A DNA stretch of 64,000 nucleotides, taken from the NCBI GenBank assembly GCA_035578905.1, contig JAQJVL010000048.1:650001-714000 (forward strand). Reading direction: 5' to 3'. Under the pieces are notes generated by a model. That model was not told the origin of the DNA and searched no databases. It saw only the letters and a program-made list of their open reading frames with translations. Numbering within the stretch: position 1 is the stretch's first letter; each line of letters starts with the position of its first letter. Made by a program: the position numbers and the translations under genes. The stretch is from Stictocephala bisonia. Taxonomy: Eukaryota > Arthropoda > Insecta > Hemiptera > Membracidae. Of the stretch, positions 46,771 through 59,200 are shown in pieces.

Positions 46771-49475
46771 TTTTAACAGAAAAATTAGTAATATATTCAG
46801 AGGGGTCTTCCAGCCTTGTTTCAGTTTAGAAGTTTTTTAGAAGCCTCTATATAAATAAAAAATAACTAAACATAGTATAAATTGTAGTAGATATTTTACT
46901 AAATACCTACATAATGGGAACAATCTTAACTTAGTAACACAAGCGGACAGCAAAAACAACAAATATTAATATAAAACTATGTCGTAAGGAGTGTGATCAC
47001 TTCACATGTGAATTTTATAGCCAATTGTTGGTGCCAAGCTCTCCTGTAACAAGGAACCCCCATTCCTCCCTCAGGTCAACAGGACATCAGTACACCCCAA
47101 GTGTTAAAACAACACTAGCACAAAGAAGGAAAACATTGTTCAGTTTAGTATGTGTCCCTCAAAGAATATCGTGTGCCAAACATAAATATTATAAATAAGG
47201 TAGGATGGAAAATCAGACATAACAATTACTATAAATATCTAGTTTTAAAACTTCTCTTCACTAAAAGAGGTATAGAGTACTAATATACAAAATATAGATT
47301 ATAAGGATTATGTATCATAGCCTATCAAAGTTAGTCATGTGTATAGTCAACAGTGCTGCAAACAAAGTCCATCTGGCTTTGACATTATCACTTTGCATAA
47401 CAAGTTTTGTTTATTTTTTCCTGTCCATGTTGAAAGATAAAAATAATCCAAAATGCCTATCACATTCTTAAGCTATTTTATTATATTTTTAATCATTATA
47501 TGCACTAGAATGGAAAATATTTCAAATCAAATAAAAAATATTTTCGGAATGAAACTTTTCTTGTAATTATATTTGGCGGTAAAATGAGAACATGTTTTTT
47601 TGCTTATAAGATTACAAAAATACTCTCTTTAGTGAAGAAAGAAATTAATTTTTCCATAATTTTTTTGAATTAAATATTGATTACTTAACAACAATTCATG
47701 AATTCCTTGCATGGGCTTCGTAATAGTATACAAGGAGTCGTTCATAAGTATTGACGTTTAAAAATAACATGTGATGTTTTCCTAGTAACATGCCAGTGTT
47801 TCCTAGTCTACATGATGGAAGTTAAAATATTGACACAGCACTGGCAGGAATCGAGGCCACCGTTGTTGAGAATAGATGAGGTCAATTCATATAATATTTG
47901 ATAGTTTTAATAGCTAGTTTTAAATTCAGCTTTAATACTTATTATGAAAATCAACTTTTTCAATGATGGAATAATGCATTTTCTAAAAAAAACTAAATAG
48001 CTTTAAAAAATTAAAACCTCCATCATTCACATCTCGTTATTTCTAAATACTATGTTATACTAAAAATCACTCCTAATTGCATGCTAATATTTCATGTATT
48101 TCATGTCTTCCTATTTTTACCAAACTTTTAATTTCAATTACAAATTTATAAAGAGCTTATCATAGGGTATGGACTGAAGAATTCCTAGAATAATCATCCT
48201 TAAACTATTAATACTGTCATACACATAAAAGCAACACGTTGACGTGAAAAACTAACAGTGTTATCCCAGGAAGCGTTACATACTGGAACATATAGACGGA
48301 TTACCGTTTAACGAACGTCAATCCTCAAAGGACTAAGCAGTTTCAGTTCCACTTTATTTAATCCGAATCAACACAAAACCGTTAAGTCAAAGGTTAAGTA
48401 TATCATGACTAAGAGATTTAAAACGACACATCCTGTGACACCGACTTTGATCTATTATATTTAATCTTATCCATTCTGATAGAAGTTAAAAATTATATTA
48501 AATGGCTAACTGGTGGCAACTTAATGTTTTGGGTTTTTAATTTTAGAGAAGTTATTTATTGCTGTAAAACTACGAGTTACAACAAATAACAGCTACAGTT
48601 CCAGAGGACCTTCATTCAGCCTGACAAATCAAACAATAGGCAATCTTAGCTTTCGATTATTTAACAACAGCCAACAGAAGATTCACTTTGATTTGAAAAA
48701 GTGGAAAGTATTGAATTTAATAAACGGTTCTATTTACTTAATGTAAGAGATAGTTTAGATGTTAAACTAGACACAGAGAATAAATGAACAGAGAGCATCT
48801 AGTTGTGTGCTAAATGTGTGCCGAGTGGTTATTTCTACAGTTTACCATGCGGACGGCAGGGCCAGCACCTTGTCAGTCCCCCCACCCTCGTAAATACTAA
48901 CGTAGTAATCATACTACAGGTTTACAAAGCTGCACTTTAGCTGTAATATATTTATAACTCCCACTGAGGCATTCACTGCGACATCTGTTTATTTTTTCTG
49001 TGTGGTTTAGCAAACACTTTATTGATGGTCATTTCACTGAGTCCACCTCATTGGTTCACCTTTCTTCCTTGTTACAAACCGACTCAACAAGATGATAGCC
49101 CACTGCCTGTTCAGTCAATACAATGAGTAACTTCTAGCATAATTATTGGTTTTTAAGCCCTCCAGACGCTTTAAAATCCTACAGGCCATTATTGTATTAC
49201 TTTGACTATTACTGTAGATACTATCACTTACTAATATTTGCGCATATTAGTCTTATTATTTTCAAACGAAATTGTTATAGTTTAATAATGAATATTCATT
49301 ATAATCATAAAGAAGAATATAATCAGGTAGTATTCGTTATTATCTTAGAACTTATACATAAAAGCTTATTGACCTTACAGTTTGTTACAAAATACATTTG
49401 AAATACTCAGTGTTACAAAAAAATTTTGAAATTTGAATTTTTAATATTGTATTTTAAACAATTACAAAAACAATT
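46771..49475. other. No recognised feature
   Basis: AT-rich. A GC-richer patch at 48840-48895 follows TTTCTACAG and contains ATGCGGACGGCAGGGCC, which could be an exon. There is too little to call. Confidence 0.4.
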
Positions 49476-49662
<187 letters not shown>

Positions 49663-49765
49663 TGTTAGTGTGTTCCAGAATACACAAATGCTGTAAAAGC
49701 ACCCCAATCTGGTATTGCTTCCCAAAAATAATTTGTGTCAGTAATTTGTAACTGTTAGATAGAAA

Positions 49766-49987
49766 GATGACCCACCCACCCACCCATACACGTACAGTGA
49801 AAGTGACCCACCCACCCATCACGTACAGTGGAAGTGACTCGCCCACACATACATGTACAGTGGTATTGACCCACCCGTTCACCCATATAAGTACAGTGGT
49901 ATTGACCCACCCGGCCACTTCTACACGTACAGTGGTATTGACCCACCCACCCACCCATACACGTACAGTGGTATTGACCCACCCGCC
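49766..49987. repeat. 36-bp minisatellite, about six copies
   Basis: The unit has ATACACGTACAGTGG, TATTGACCCACCC and ACCCACCC blocks. Some units vary as AAAGTGACC or GAAGTGACTC. Its translation TVVLTHPPTHTR is close in pattern to VVLIHPASTPIR of the 39-bp array, showing common descent of the DNA unit. Confidence 0.9.
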
Positions 49988-50670
49988 CCCTCCTTTGTGA
50001 ACTTTTGTTATTTATTATTGGCTTATTCGATAGTCTTATAAACTAATTTTCAATATTTTCATGTGTTGTTTATGTAATGTAACAAAATTAAATGCGAAAT
50101 AAATTATTTATATGAACACTTCAATGAGTTTGATCTAACAATTAAAACTTGGCAAACAGTTTTGCAAAAAGACACATAACTGACGTAGTACACACAAATA
50201 AAACAACGTTATAATAATATATGCATTTGATTATTTAACAGAAATAAGTTGACTATTTATAAATGGTTTCGTATATTGGATGGCCTCAACAAATACCTAT
50301 TACTGTAATAAAAACCATACATCTTTTTCTTTTTGTGAAACAGTTAACAAATTTTAATGTTGTCTGAAGAAAAACATATTGTTGCCTTTTCTTATCTATA
50401 TATTTCATAGTAAATCAGGAAAGCATATAACTTGAAACAACGCATATAGACTGCATAACATTCAAACGTTGAGAGTGATTTGAAAAATGCTTTTATTTAT
50501 GTGGCGAAGTTAGGACTATTTAGTCCTCTCTACCACTTAACCACAAAGTAAGTGATACATTACTTACAGTGAAGCATACATTAGTATGGAGTTGAGGAAA
50601 ACTTTGCTTTTACACAATTGCCACTAGTTTTAAAAACAATCACACTAGTATAAACACATTCACATAAATG
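49988..50670. other. No recognised feature
   Basis: AT-rich spacer. Confidence 0.5.
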
Positions 50671-50695
50671 CACACACACACACACACACACACAC
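50671..50695. repeat. Short (CA)n microsatellite
   Basis: About 12-13 CA dinucleotides. Confidence 0.95.
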
Positions 50696-50975
50696 ATGTA
50701 GTTCAGAATACCTATTACTGAACGTAATAGTATATTTCAATACTATAATAAAAATATAGCCTTTTAACATTTTTGTTGAATAACACATGTATATAATATA
50801 TTTTCAACTTTCAAATCAACTTTAAAAATTAAATTATGTTTTTTAAACTTTTAGAGTAGGTAATTTATTTTCGTTAAGAATAATTGGTATACTAAAGTCC
50901 ATAACAGTCAATAGCTTTAAATATTCAAATTAAAGCAGTAGATATTTGTATCCAGGGCAAATATAGGGGTGGAAT

Positions 50976-51065
50976 AAAATTGAATTGGTACTGTGGGATT
51001 GGGAAAAGCTCTCTATATACGATAGACTTCGTTCAATCATTGGGGATAAAGGAGAACGCACCATG
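50976..51065 (+). repeat. Dispersed repeat, partner at 40278-40370
   Basis: Same word order as the 40.3-kb copy: GAATTGGTACTG, AAAGCTCTC, ATATACG, TTCAATCA, GGATAAAGGA. No function recognised. Confidence 0.6.
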
Positions 51066-51293
51066 TTCAAGCGGTATTTTATTGTATTGTAAAACTTAAA
51101 TAATGTTGTAATTATGTAATAGATAAAATTACGAATTAAATACCTTACTTATGAGTGTATGGGGTAGTGGGTGGACACGAGGATGACATGACTACTTTTG
51201 GGGAAGGAAGTAATTATTTATTTTGAGATTAAAATGGATTTTGCTATACATACTTTATATGGGTGAAGTAATTTTATTCAATTAAGGCCGTTG

Positions 51294-51392
51294 TACCCTC
51301 TGGTCAAGCCCACTGGCAAATTCAGTCATAGTACTAATTACACACTCATAACGACATGGCGTTGAGACTAGAAAATAAGTCCTTATTTTGAA
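51294..51392 (+). repeat. ~100-bp direct repeat, second copy at 52913-53012
   Basis: Blocks CACTGGCAAATTCAGTCATA, GTACTAATTA and CTCATAACGACATGGCGTTG are nearly identical in both copies, 1.62 kb apart. Similarity stops abruptly on both sides. Confidence 0.85.
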
Positions 51393-51599
51393 TTTATTCC
51401 AAATATATAAAATCTAAGTATCACACTCTATCTAATCACTGTATTTCAAAACCACTAAACTTCCGAGGCTAAAACGTTGTAGGATGATTTATCTTATATT
51501 GAATATGTACAATATAAAGGCATTTTGACAAATTCTTCGCAGTTCTGAAATGTCAGCCTTTTTAGTTTTTAGAACAACAGCCTTGCACTTTGAAGGACA

Positions 51600-52420
51600 A
51601 CTGTAGAATTATAGCAATCTTTACATCGTTTATTGCTATTCACTTTCAATTGCACTAAAAGCAGACTTATAGATTTTCCTAGTCAATAAAACATTGTTAC
51701 TTAGAAAAACAACCTGATTTAAAACGTTAAATTTCCAAACTCATATGAAAATAGGTATGAAAATAAAAAAAACTCATCGTCTATGGATGAACATGGTTAG
51801 AAACATGATACTCCAATGATTCATACACAATCATCCTTATTTGTGCCCTCTAAAAGTAGACCTACACATTTTTCTAGACTACAAAACGTTGTTTTCTAGG
51901 ATAAAACCTACTTTCAACTGGAACATTTCAAAACTCATTTGAATTCAACCATAGTCTGCTCATAGGACATGGCAAAACCTGCCTTTATGAGATACTTCTT
52001 CTGTGTCTGATAACTTTGGGTTTTACAGATTTACAAAGTATATGAAGATGACCTTTGATACGGAGGGTCTCCTTATAATGTAAATGTTCAATATGGGTTG
52101 GAAAAAATAGCCTTTTCATTAGTTTTCATTGTGAAATATCTCAAGTAATTTCAGGTAACTCTGACTCGATAGCACTAATTTGTACCCTCCTAAAGTAGAC
52201 TAAGGGGGGTGTCTAGACTATAAAACTGTTATATTGGAGAGCTACGTTTTCATACTATCCAATGAGAACATTTAAAATTGACCGAAATAGAGCAATAACT
52301 TTACCAATGGGCATGGCCAAACCCTGTGAAAAACATATTTGTTTTAGCCTGATCATCAACTTTATATGTCGAGATTGACCAGAAACGTAACACAAAAGCA
52401 CATATACTGTGCAATATTGT
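51600..52420 (+). mobile_element. Old relic of the ~185-bp-repeat Helitron-like family
   Basis: Decayed copies of the internal repeat seen at 7961-8976 are recognisable near 51658 (AAAAGCAGACTTATAG), 51850 (CTCTAAAAGTAGACCTAC) and 52188 (CTCCTAAAGTAGACTAAG). They are accompanied by CATAGGACATGGC near 51960. Ends are not visible. Confidence 0.5.
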
Positions 52421-52699
52421 TGTATGGTGATGCTGCCTGATGAGATTTAATTCATGAAGAGACGATGCTTAAGGCCGAGCTTTTATACTGATGTGATGGG
52501 TTAGAAGAAACCTCAGTTGGAAGGATTAGCGAGCGTAGAGAACCAACCTGTAGAGAAGCACGGGTTCTACCTGGGTATACAAAACGTGCTCGTCTTCTAT
52601 TCATATCGTTTCTGTAGCCCCCGGTTTTGTGAACACTTATTTAAAGTTAGGTAATTTGGCAAGCAATTAGAGTAAAGAATCCTTCCGTAAAATTACATT

Positions 52700-53012
52700 T
52701 ACAAATAAAAAAGTTGTCTTACTTTACCAGGTGAAGTTACGGCTAAGGGGTGACTTCAGACCCCTCTCTAACACTTAATCTTGGGACCAACGGCTTAAGG
52801 GTGACTTCAGAACCACCACCAGTCACCGGGCAGGCGGGCTGCGTGCAAGGACGGGATCGCTCAGACGGAACAGCCACGCTCATGTTGCTTGACTCATCTT
52901 GCGATAATATCGGAACCCTCTGATTAAAGCCACTGGCAAATTCAGTCATAGTACTAATTATATACTCATAACGACATGGCGTTGAGACTGGAAAATAAAG
53001 CCTTATTTTGAA
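52700..53012 (-). repeat. Dispersed repeat, inverted partner of 13850-14095
   Basis: On the - strand it runs CCAGTGGCTTTAATCAGAGG, GATCCCGTCCTTGCACGCAG, AAGCCGTTGGTC and TAAGTGTTAGAGA, the order found at 13.9 kb. Its right part (52913-53012) is also the second copy of the 51294 direct repeat, so the repeat unit is composite. Confidence 0.65.
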
Positions 53013-53299
53013 TTATCAATCAATTGAATTAACTCTATTCCATTTCTGATACCTAGTTGATCTTTCACAGATAAAATATATTGGTATTTGTACTGGAATA
53101 TTGTGAAGGATAACTCCTAATGATTACCTCCTTCAAAAGTACGTGACTTTTTCTATCGATTGAGCTTCTAGTACACCAGCAAGGAGGTTAAAACACTTAT
53201 TAATAGTTGGTTTTTTAAAAAAAACTTCATTCGCCAGTTCACATGGGCTTGCAAGCCTGCGTGTGAAATTTATTCAACGAGTGAAATGCCGACTTTTGG

Positions 53300-53354
53300 C
53301 TCAGTGGCGATTCGAACCTTGGACCTTGCCTTCCGCTGAGCCACCCCGCTGGCA
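53300..53354 (-). mobile_element. tRNA-derived SINE head
   Basis: On the - strand, GGGGTGGCTCAGCGGAAGG (box A-like) and AAGGTTCGAATCGCC (box B-like, about 53307-53320) are only about 15 bp apart, so the anticodon region is missing. The body continues to about 53222 (AACGAGTGAAATGCC, GGCTTGCAAGCC). This is a SINE or truncated tRNA pseudogene, not a working tRNA. Confidence 0.5.
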
Positions 53355-54139
53355 AAGATAGATGATATGTTTCCTGAAACTGCTCATAAAGTGGATATCA
53401 TATTAAAACTTTATTAACAATTTATTAAAAGTTCATTAAAATTTTGTTATTTTAAATTAAGGAATTGCGTTGTTATTGCCTTGAAAAAAGCTGACAACAA
53501 TCAACGGATGTAGTGTAATTATATACAACATTAATAGCAGCTAAATAATTGACAGATTTTTCCAAAAAACGGATGAATTTCTGCTTTAAAAAATCTATTT
53601 ACTAAGTGGTCCTACTTTTTAATTTAAAACCAAACTATTTAGATGGACAATATAAATGCGGTTTATTTTAACGAAATAAACTTGCTCATGTTAAATGGTT
53701 TATCAAATCTAAAATAATGTTAGTGGTATTATTATTGGATATTAAACCCTTGTTAAGGGCTAGAATTACATACAATTTTAATATTTGAGATTAAGATAAA
53801 CTTATTGAATCATTATACTCTTAGTTTCTATTCTCTCATACTATGTTTATTTGGAGGATTAAAGACATATTATTTGCTATTAATTGATTTTATTCCTTAA
53901 AACGTAAAAAATATCAGAGGTACAAATAAAATAAAAGTTAAATAGTATCTTTAAACCATAAAAGGAATTGTTCCGTGCCAAAAGGCCATCTTTAAATGAT
54001 AAGTGTTGGACAGAATCATTTTATTGGCTGTATTCGAAGTCATTGTTTATTTCATAGCACCGTTTGAACATTGTTGGTAAGGAAAGGATAAATTTATAGT
54101 TCTTGTTAGTTTAACACGTTAGAGAGCGTGACTGCGCAC
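53355..54139. other. No recognised feature
   Basis: AT-rich spacer. Confidence 0.5.
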
Positions 54140-55020
54140 AATTTAGAGTAAATCACAAAACACACGTGATGTACGTCGTGCCTGGAACAGCCACTTTACG
54201 TTCACCAGATTGCCTGCTCTGTCAATGACTGTTGTATTTGACACGTGAGGGAGCTGTCTGACCACACTTTTGAGTAAATCACAACAACAAATCACATAGC
54301 AAATTACGTATATGTCCTGCTTGCCACAATCTCTTAATAGGATTGCCACACGTTTACAAGATTGCCCGCTTTGCCGATGACTGTTGTAACACCAATATCA
54401 CGTGAGGAGCTTGCCTGTGCACACATTACGTATGTCGGGGCTGGAACAACCACTTAAGTAGGGACACATTCACTAGATTACCCGCTTGGCCGATGACTGC
54501 TGTATCACCTTTGATACGTGAGGGAGCTTGCCTGTGCACACTTTACGTATGTCGGGGCTGGAACAACCACTTAAGTAGGGACACATTCACTAGATTACCC
54601 GCTTGGCCGATGACTGCTGTACCACCTTTGATACGTGAGGGAGCTTGCCTGTGCACACTTTACGTATGTCGGGGCTGGAACAACCACTTAAGTAGGGACA
54701 CATTCAATAGATTGCCCGCTTTGCCGATGACTGCTGTACCACCTTTGATACGTGAGGGAGCTTGCCTGTGCACACTTTACGTGTGTCGGGTCTGGAACAA
54801 CCACTTAAGAAGGGACACATTCACTAAATTGCCCGCTTTGCCGATGACTGTTGTACCACCTTTGACACGTGAGGGAGCTTGCCTGTGCACACTTTACGTA
54901 TGTCGGGGCTGGAACAACCACTTAAGTAGGGACACATTCACTAGATTACCCGCTTGGCCGATGACTGCTGTACCACCTTTGATACGTGAGGGAGCTTGCC
55001 TGTGCACACTTTACAGAGCT
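54140..55020. repeat. 117-bp tandem array, about 4.5 good and 3 decayed copies
   Basis: The block GATGACTGCTGTACCACC recurs at about 54492, 54609, 54726, 54843 and 54960 (117 bp). Older, partly shortened copies lie at 54140-54490. As 117 equals 39 codons, one + strand frame (54493-55035) stays open and repeats REGACLCTLYVCRGWNNHL. The frame enters and leaves in non-repeat sequence with no gene context. Confidence 0.92.
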
Positions 55021-56078
55021 AGCTTTGTCGGCTAAGTTTATTAGATTGCCCACTTTATTCATACACGTTGTGTTACCTTTAAATGAATCACAATATAAAC
55101 GTTATGTACATCATGCCTATCACAACGGCTCATTATTCATTTATTAACTTACGAACGATACGTTCACCAGAACCTGCTTTGACCATGACTGTTGTGTCAC
55201 CTTTAAGGCTAAACTTACAATAAGTGAACCATTATCATTACAATTTGTTATTTAGGTGCCGAATATGGATCTTAAATAATATTCAGGCTTTAGTTTTGTT
55301 TTTTATATTCATAAGGCTTGGGACTGCGTGCATCACTTACTTCTTCTGACTAGCTATAGAATATACGCTGTTCAGATTGCACCTTATAGTGGATATGATC
55401 TTACTTTTCTCATCTTGGCAGTTTGTTTGTGTGGACAGCAGAGCATAGGTTTAAATCATTGTCACCGGGTGTACCTTAATGCTAATTTTTTTAGCCAATT
55501 GGTTTTTTTCCTTTATTTGTTTATGCAGACCTATTCACATTGAGATATCATTTCCGGAAATGAATTAACCGGGGAATCGAACACTTAGTTAAACGTACCA
55601 AATCACATGGTCTTAATGCTGCCTGTAGAGAATGTATTTAGACTCTCTCAGAATATTCTAGTAAAGTTTTGTTAACAATCGAGCTTGGTTCACATTGTTG
55701 TTGGAGGCATTTCTGTTTGAGCGGAGGAATCTATGACGGTTTCTGAGATGTGGTCCGGGTTTAGGCTCGAAGAAATGAATAAGTTAGAAAATGAACTAAT
55801 TTATAATAATCAAACTATTTATTTAAATTATAATATTCTTTACTATAATAAGTTGGATTTTCTTCTTTAGTTCTATATTTCAAGTTTCTGAAAATGAGCC
55901 TTTGCTATAATTTCTCTTTTGAAGTACTAGGGTAAAATGTAAAAAAGGCCTTATTAGTCTTAACGTCGACTTTTCAAATAACACCTTTTCTACATAAAGT
56001 TACTATTATTTTTACTACTATTATATTAATTTTATTCGTAAAACAAAAAACTTCGGATTAAAACCCCCGATGAAAATA
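55021..56078. other. No recognised feature
   Basis: AT-rich. A 71-codon hydrophobic frame at 55328-55543 has no recognised domain. Confidence 0.5.
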
Positions 56079-56256
56079 TATAAACACGGGGTTGTGAAGT
56101 TTACTTTAACAGTTTGCTGATCGTTTAAGTAAACTTCACAACCCCATGTTTACATGTTAACATCGTGTGTTTTATCACCTACAAGAGCAGTGATCATACT
56201 TTTACCGAGACTATGTGCATCACTGCTCTTGTAGGTGATAAAACACATGATGTTAA
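56079..56256. repeat. Inverted unit forming two hairpins at the array edge
   Basis: Most of a 99-bp unit lies in reverse orientation at about 56118-56194, between forward sequences. Hairpin 1 pairs 56079-56104 (AAACACGGGGTTGTGAAG) with about 56124-56152 across a short loop. Hairpin 2 pairs 56157-56194 with 56219-56256, 38 bp with one mismatch. Confidence 0.9.
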
Positions 56257-59200
56257 TATATAAACACGGGGTTGTGAAGTTTACTTAAACGATCATACTA
56301 TTACCGAGACTATGTGCATCATTGCTCTTGTAGGTGATAAAACACATGATGTTAATATATAAACACAGGGTTGTGAAGTTTACTTAAACGATCATACTAT
56401 TACCGAGACTATGTGCATCATTGCTCTTGTAGGTGATAAAACACACGATGTTAACATGTAAACACGGGGTTGTGAAGTTTACTTAAACGATCATATTTTT
56501 ACCGAGACTATGTGCATCATTGCTCTTGTAGGTGATAAAACACACGATGTTAACATGTAAACACGGGGTTGTGAAGTTTACTTAAACGATTATACTATTA
56601 CCGAGACTATGTGCATCACTGCTCTTGTAGGTGATAAAACACACGATGTTAACATGTAAACACGGGGTTGTGAAGTTTCCTTAAACGATTATACTATTAC
56701 CGAGACTATGTGCATCACTGCTCTTGTAGGTGATAAAACACACGATGTTAACATGTAAACACGGGGTTGTGAAGTTTCCTTAACGATTATACTATTACCG
56801 AGACTATGTGCATCACTGCTCTTGTAGGTGATAAAACACACGATGTTAACATGTAAACACGGGGTTGTGAAGTTTCCTTAAACGATTATACTATTACCGA
56901 GACTATGTGCATCACTGCTCTTGTAGGTAATAAAACACACGATGTTAACATGTAAACACGGGGTTGTGAAGTTTCCTTAAACGATTATACTATTACCGAG
57001 ACTATGTGCATCACTGCTCTTGTAGGTGATAAAACACACGATGTTAACATGTAAACACGGGGTTGTGAAGTTTCCTTAAACGATTATACTATTACCGAGA
57101 CTATGTGCATCACTGCTCTTGTAGGTGATAAAACACACGATGTTAACATGTAAACACGGGGTTGTGAAGTTTCCTTAAACGATTATACTATTACCGAGAC
57201 TATGTGCATCACTGCTCTTGTAGGTGATAAAACACACGATGTTAACATGTAAACACGGGGTTGTGAAGTTTCCTTAAACGATTATACTATTACCGAGACT
57301 ATGTGCATCACTGCTCTTGTAGGTGATAAAACACACGATGTTAACATGTAAACACGGGGTTGTGAAGTTTCCTTAAACGATTATACTATTACCGAGACTA
57401 TGTGCATCACTGCTCTTGTAGGTGATAAAACACACGATGTTAACATGTAAACACGGGGTTGTGAAGTTTCCTTAAACGATTATACTATTACCGAGACTAT
57501 GTGCATCACTGCTCTTGTAGGTGATAAAACACACGATGTTAACATGTAAACACGGGGTTGTGAAGTTTCCTTAAACGATTATACTATTACCGAGACTATG
57601 TGCATCACTGCTCTTGTAGGTGATAAAACACACGATGTTAACATGTAAACACGGGGTTGTGAAGTTTCCTTAAACGATTATACTATTACCGAGACTATGT
57701 GCATCACTGCTCTTGTAGGTGATAAAACACACGATGTTAACATGTAAACACGGGGTTGTGAAGTTTACTTAAACGATTATACTATTACCGAGACTATGTG
57801 CATCACTGCTCTTGTAGGTGATAAAACACACGATGTTAACATGTAAACACGGGGTTGTGAAGTTTACTTAAACGATCATACTATTACCGAGACTATGTGC
57901 ATCACTGCTCTTGTAGGTGATAAAACACACGATGTTAACATGTAAACACGGGGTTGTGAAGTTTACTTAAACGATCATACTATTACCGAGACTATGTGCA
58001 TCACTGCTCTTGTAGGTGATAAAACACACGATGTTAACATGTAAACACGGGGTTGTGAAGTTTACTTAAACGATCATACTATTACCGAGACTATGTGCAT
58101 CACTGCTCTTGTAGGTAATAAAACACACGATGTTAACATGTAAACACGGGGTTGTGAAGTTTACTTAAACGATCATACTATTACCGAGACTATGTGCATC
58201 ACTGCTCTTGTAGGTAATAAAACACACGATGTTAACATGTAAACACGGGGTTGTGAAGGTTACTTAAACGATTATACTTTTACCGAGACTATGTGCATCA
58301 CTGCTCTTGTAGGTAATAAAACACACGATGTTAACATGTAAACACGGGGTTGTGAAGTTTACTTAAACGATCATACTATTACCGAGACTATGTGTATCAC
58401 TGCTCTTGTAGGTGATAAAACACACGATGTTAACATGTAAACACGGGGTTGTGAAGTTTACTTAAACGATTATACTATTACCGAGACTATGTGCATCACT
58501 GCTCTTGTAGGTGATAAAACACACGATGTTAACATGTAAACACGGGGTTGTGAAGTTTACTTAAACGATTATACTATTACCGAGACTATGTGCATCACTG
58601 CTCTTGTAGGAGATAAAACACACGATGTTAACATGTAAACACGGGGTTGTGAAGTTTACTTAAACGATTATACTATTACCGAGACTATGTGCATCACTGC
58701 TCTTGTAGGTGATAAAACACACGATGTTAACATGTAAACACGGGGTTGTGAAGTTTACTTAAACGATTATACTATTACCGAGACTATGTGCATCACTGCT
58801 CTTGTAGGTGATAAAACACACGATGTTAACATGTAAACACGGGGTTGTGAAGTTTACTTAAACGATTATACTATTACCGAGACTATGTGCATCACTGCTC
58901 TTGTAGGTGATAAAACACACGATGTTAACATGTAAACACGGGGTTGTGAAGTTTACTTAAACGATTATACTATTACCGAGACTATGTGCATCACTGCTCT
59001 TGTAGGTGATAAAACACACGATGTTAACATGTAAACACGGGGTTGTGAAGTTTACTTAAACGATTATACTATTACCGAGACTATGTGCATCACTGCTCTT
59101 GTAGGTGATAAAACACACGATGTTAACATGTAAACACGGGGTTGTGAAGTTTCCTTAAACGATTATACTATTACCGAGACTATGTGCATCACTGCTCTTG

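Noticed and set aside
48838..48896. GC-rich patch after TTTCTACAG as a first coding exon
   Set aside because: Proline-rich short translation, weak donor and no further exon. Noted only in the spacer entry.
51294..53012. Direct repeats as LTRs of a 1.7-kb retrotransposon
   Set aside because: Repeats are only about 100 bp, lack TG...CA ends, and no primer-binding or polypurine site or coding sequence is seen between them.
53300..53354. Functional tRNA gene
   Set aside because: Box A and box B are too close and no anticodon arm is present. The same reasoning (poor arms) applies at 12403 and 29658.
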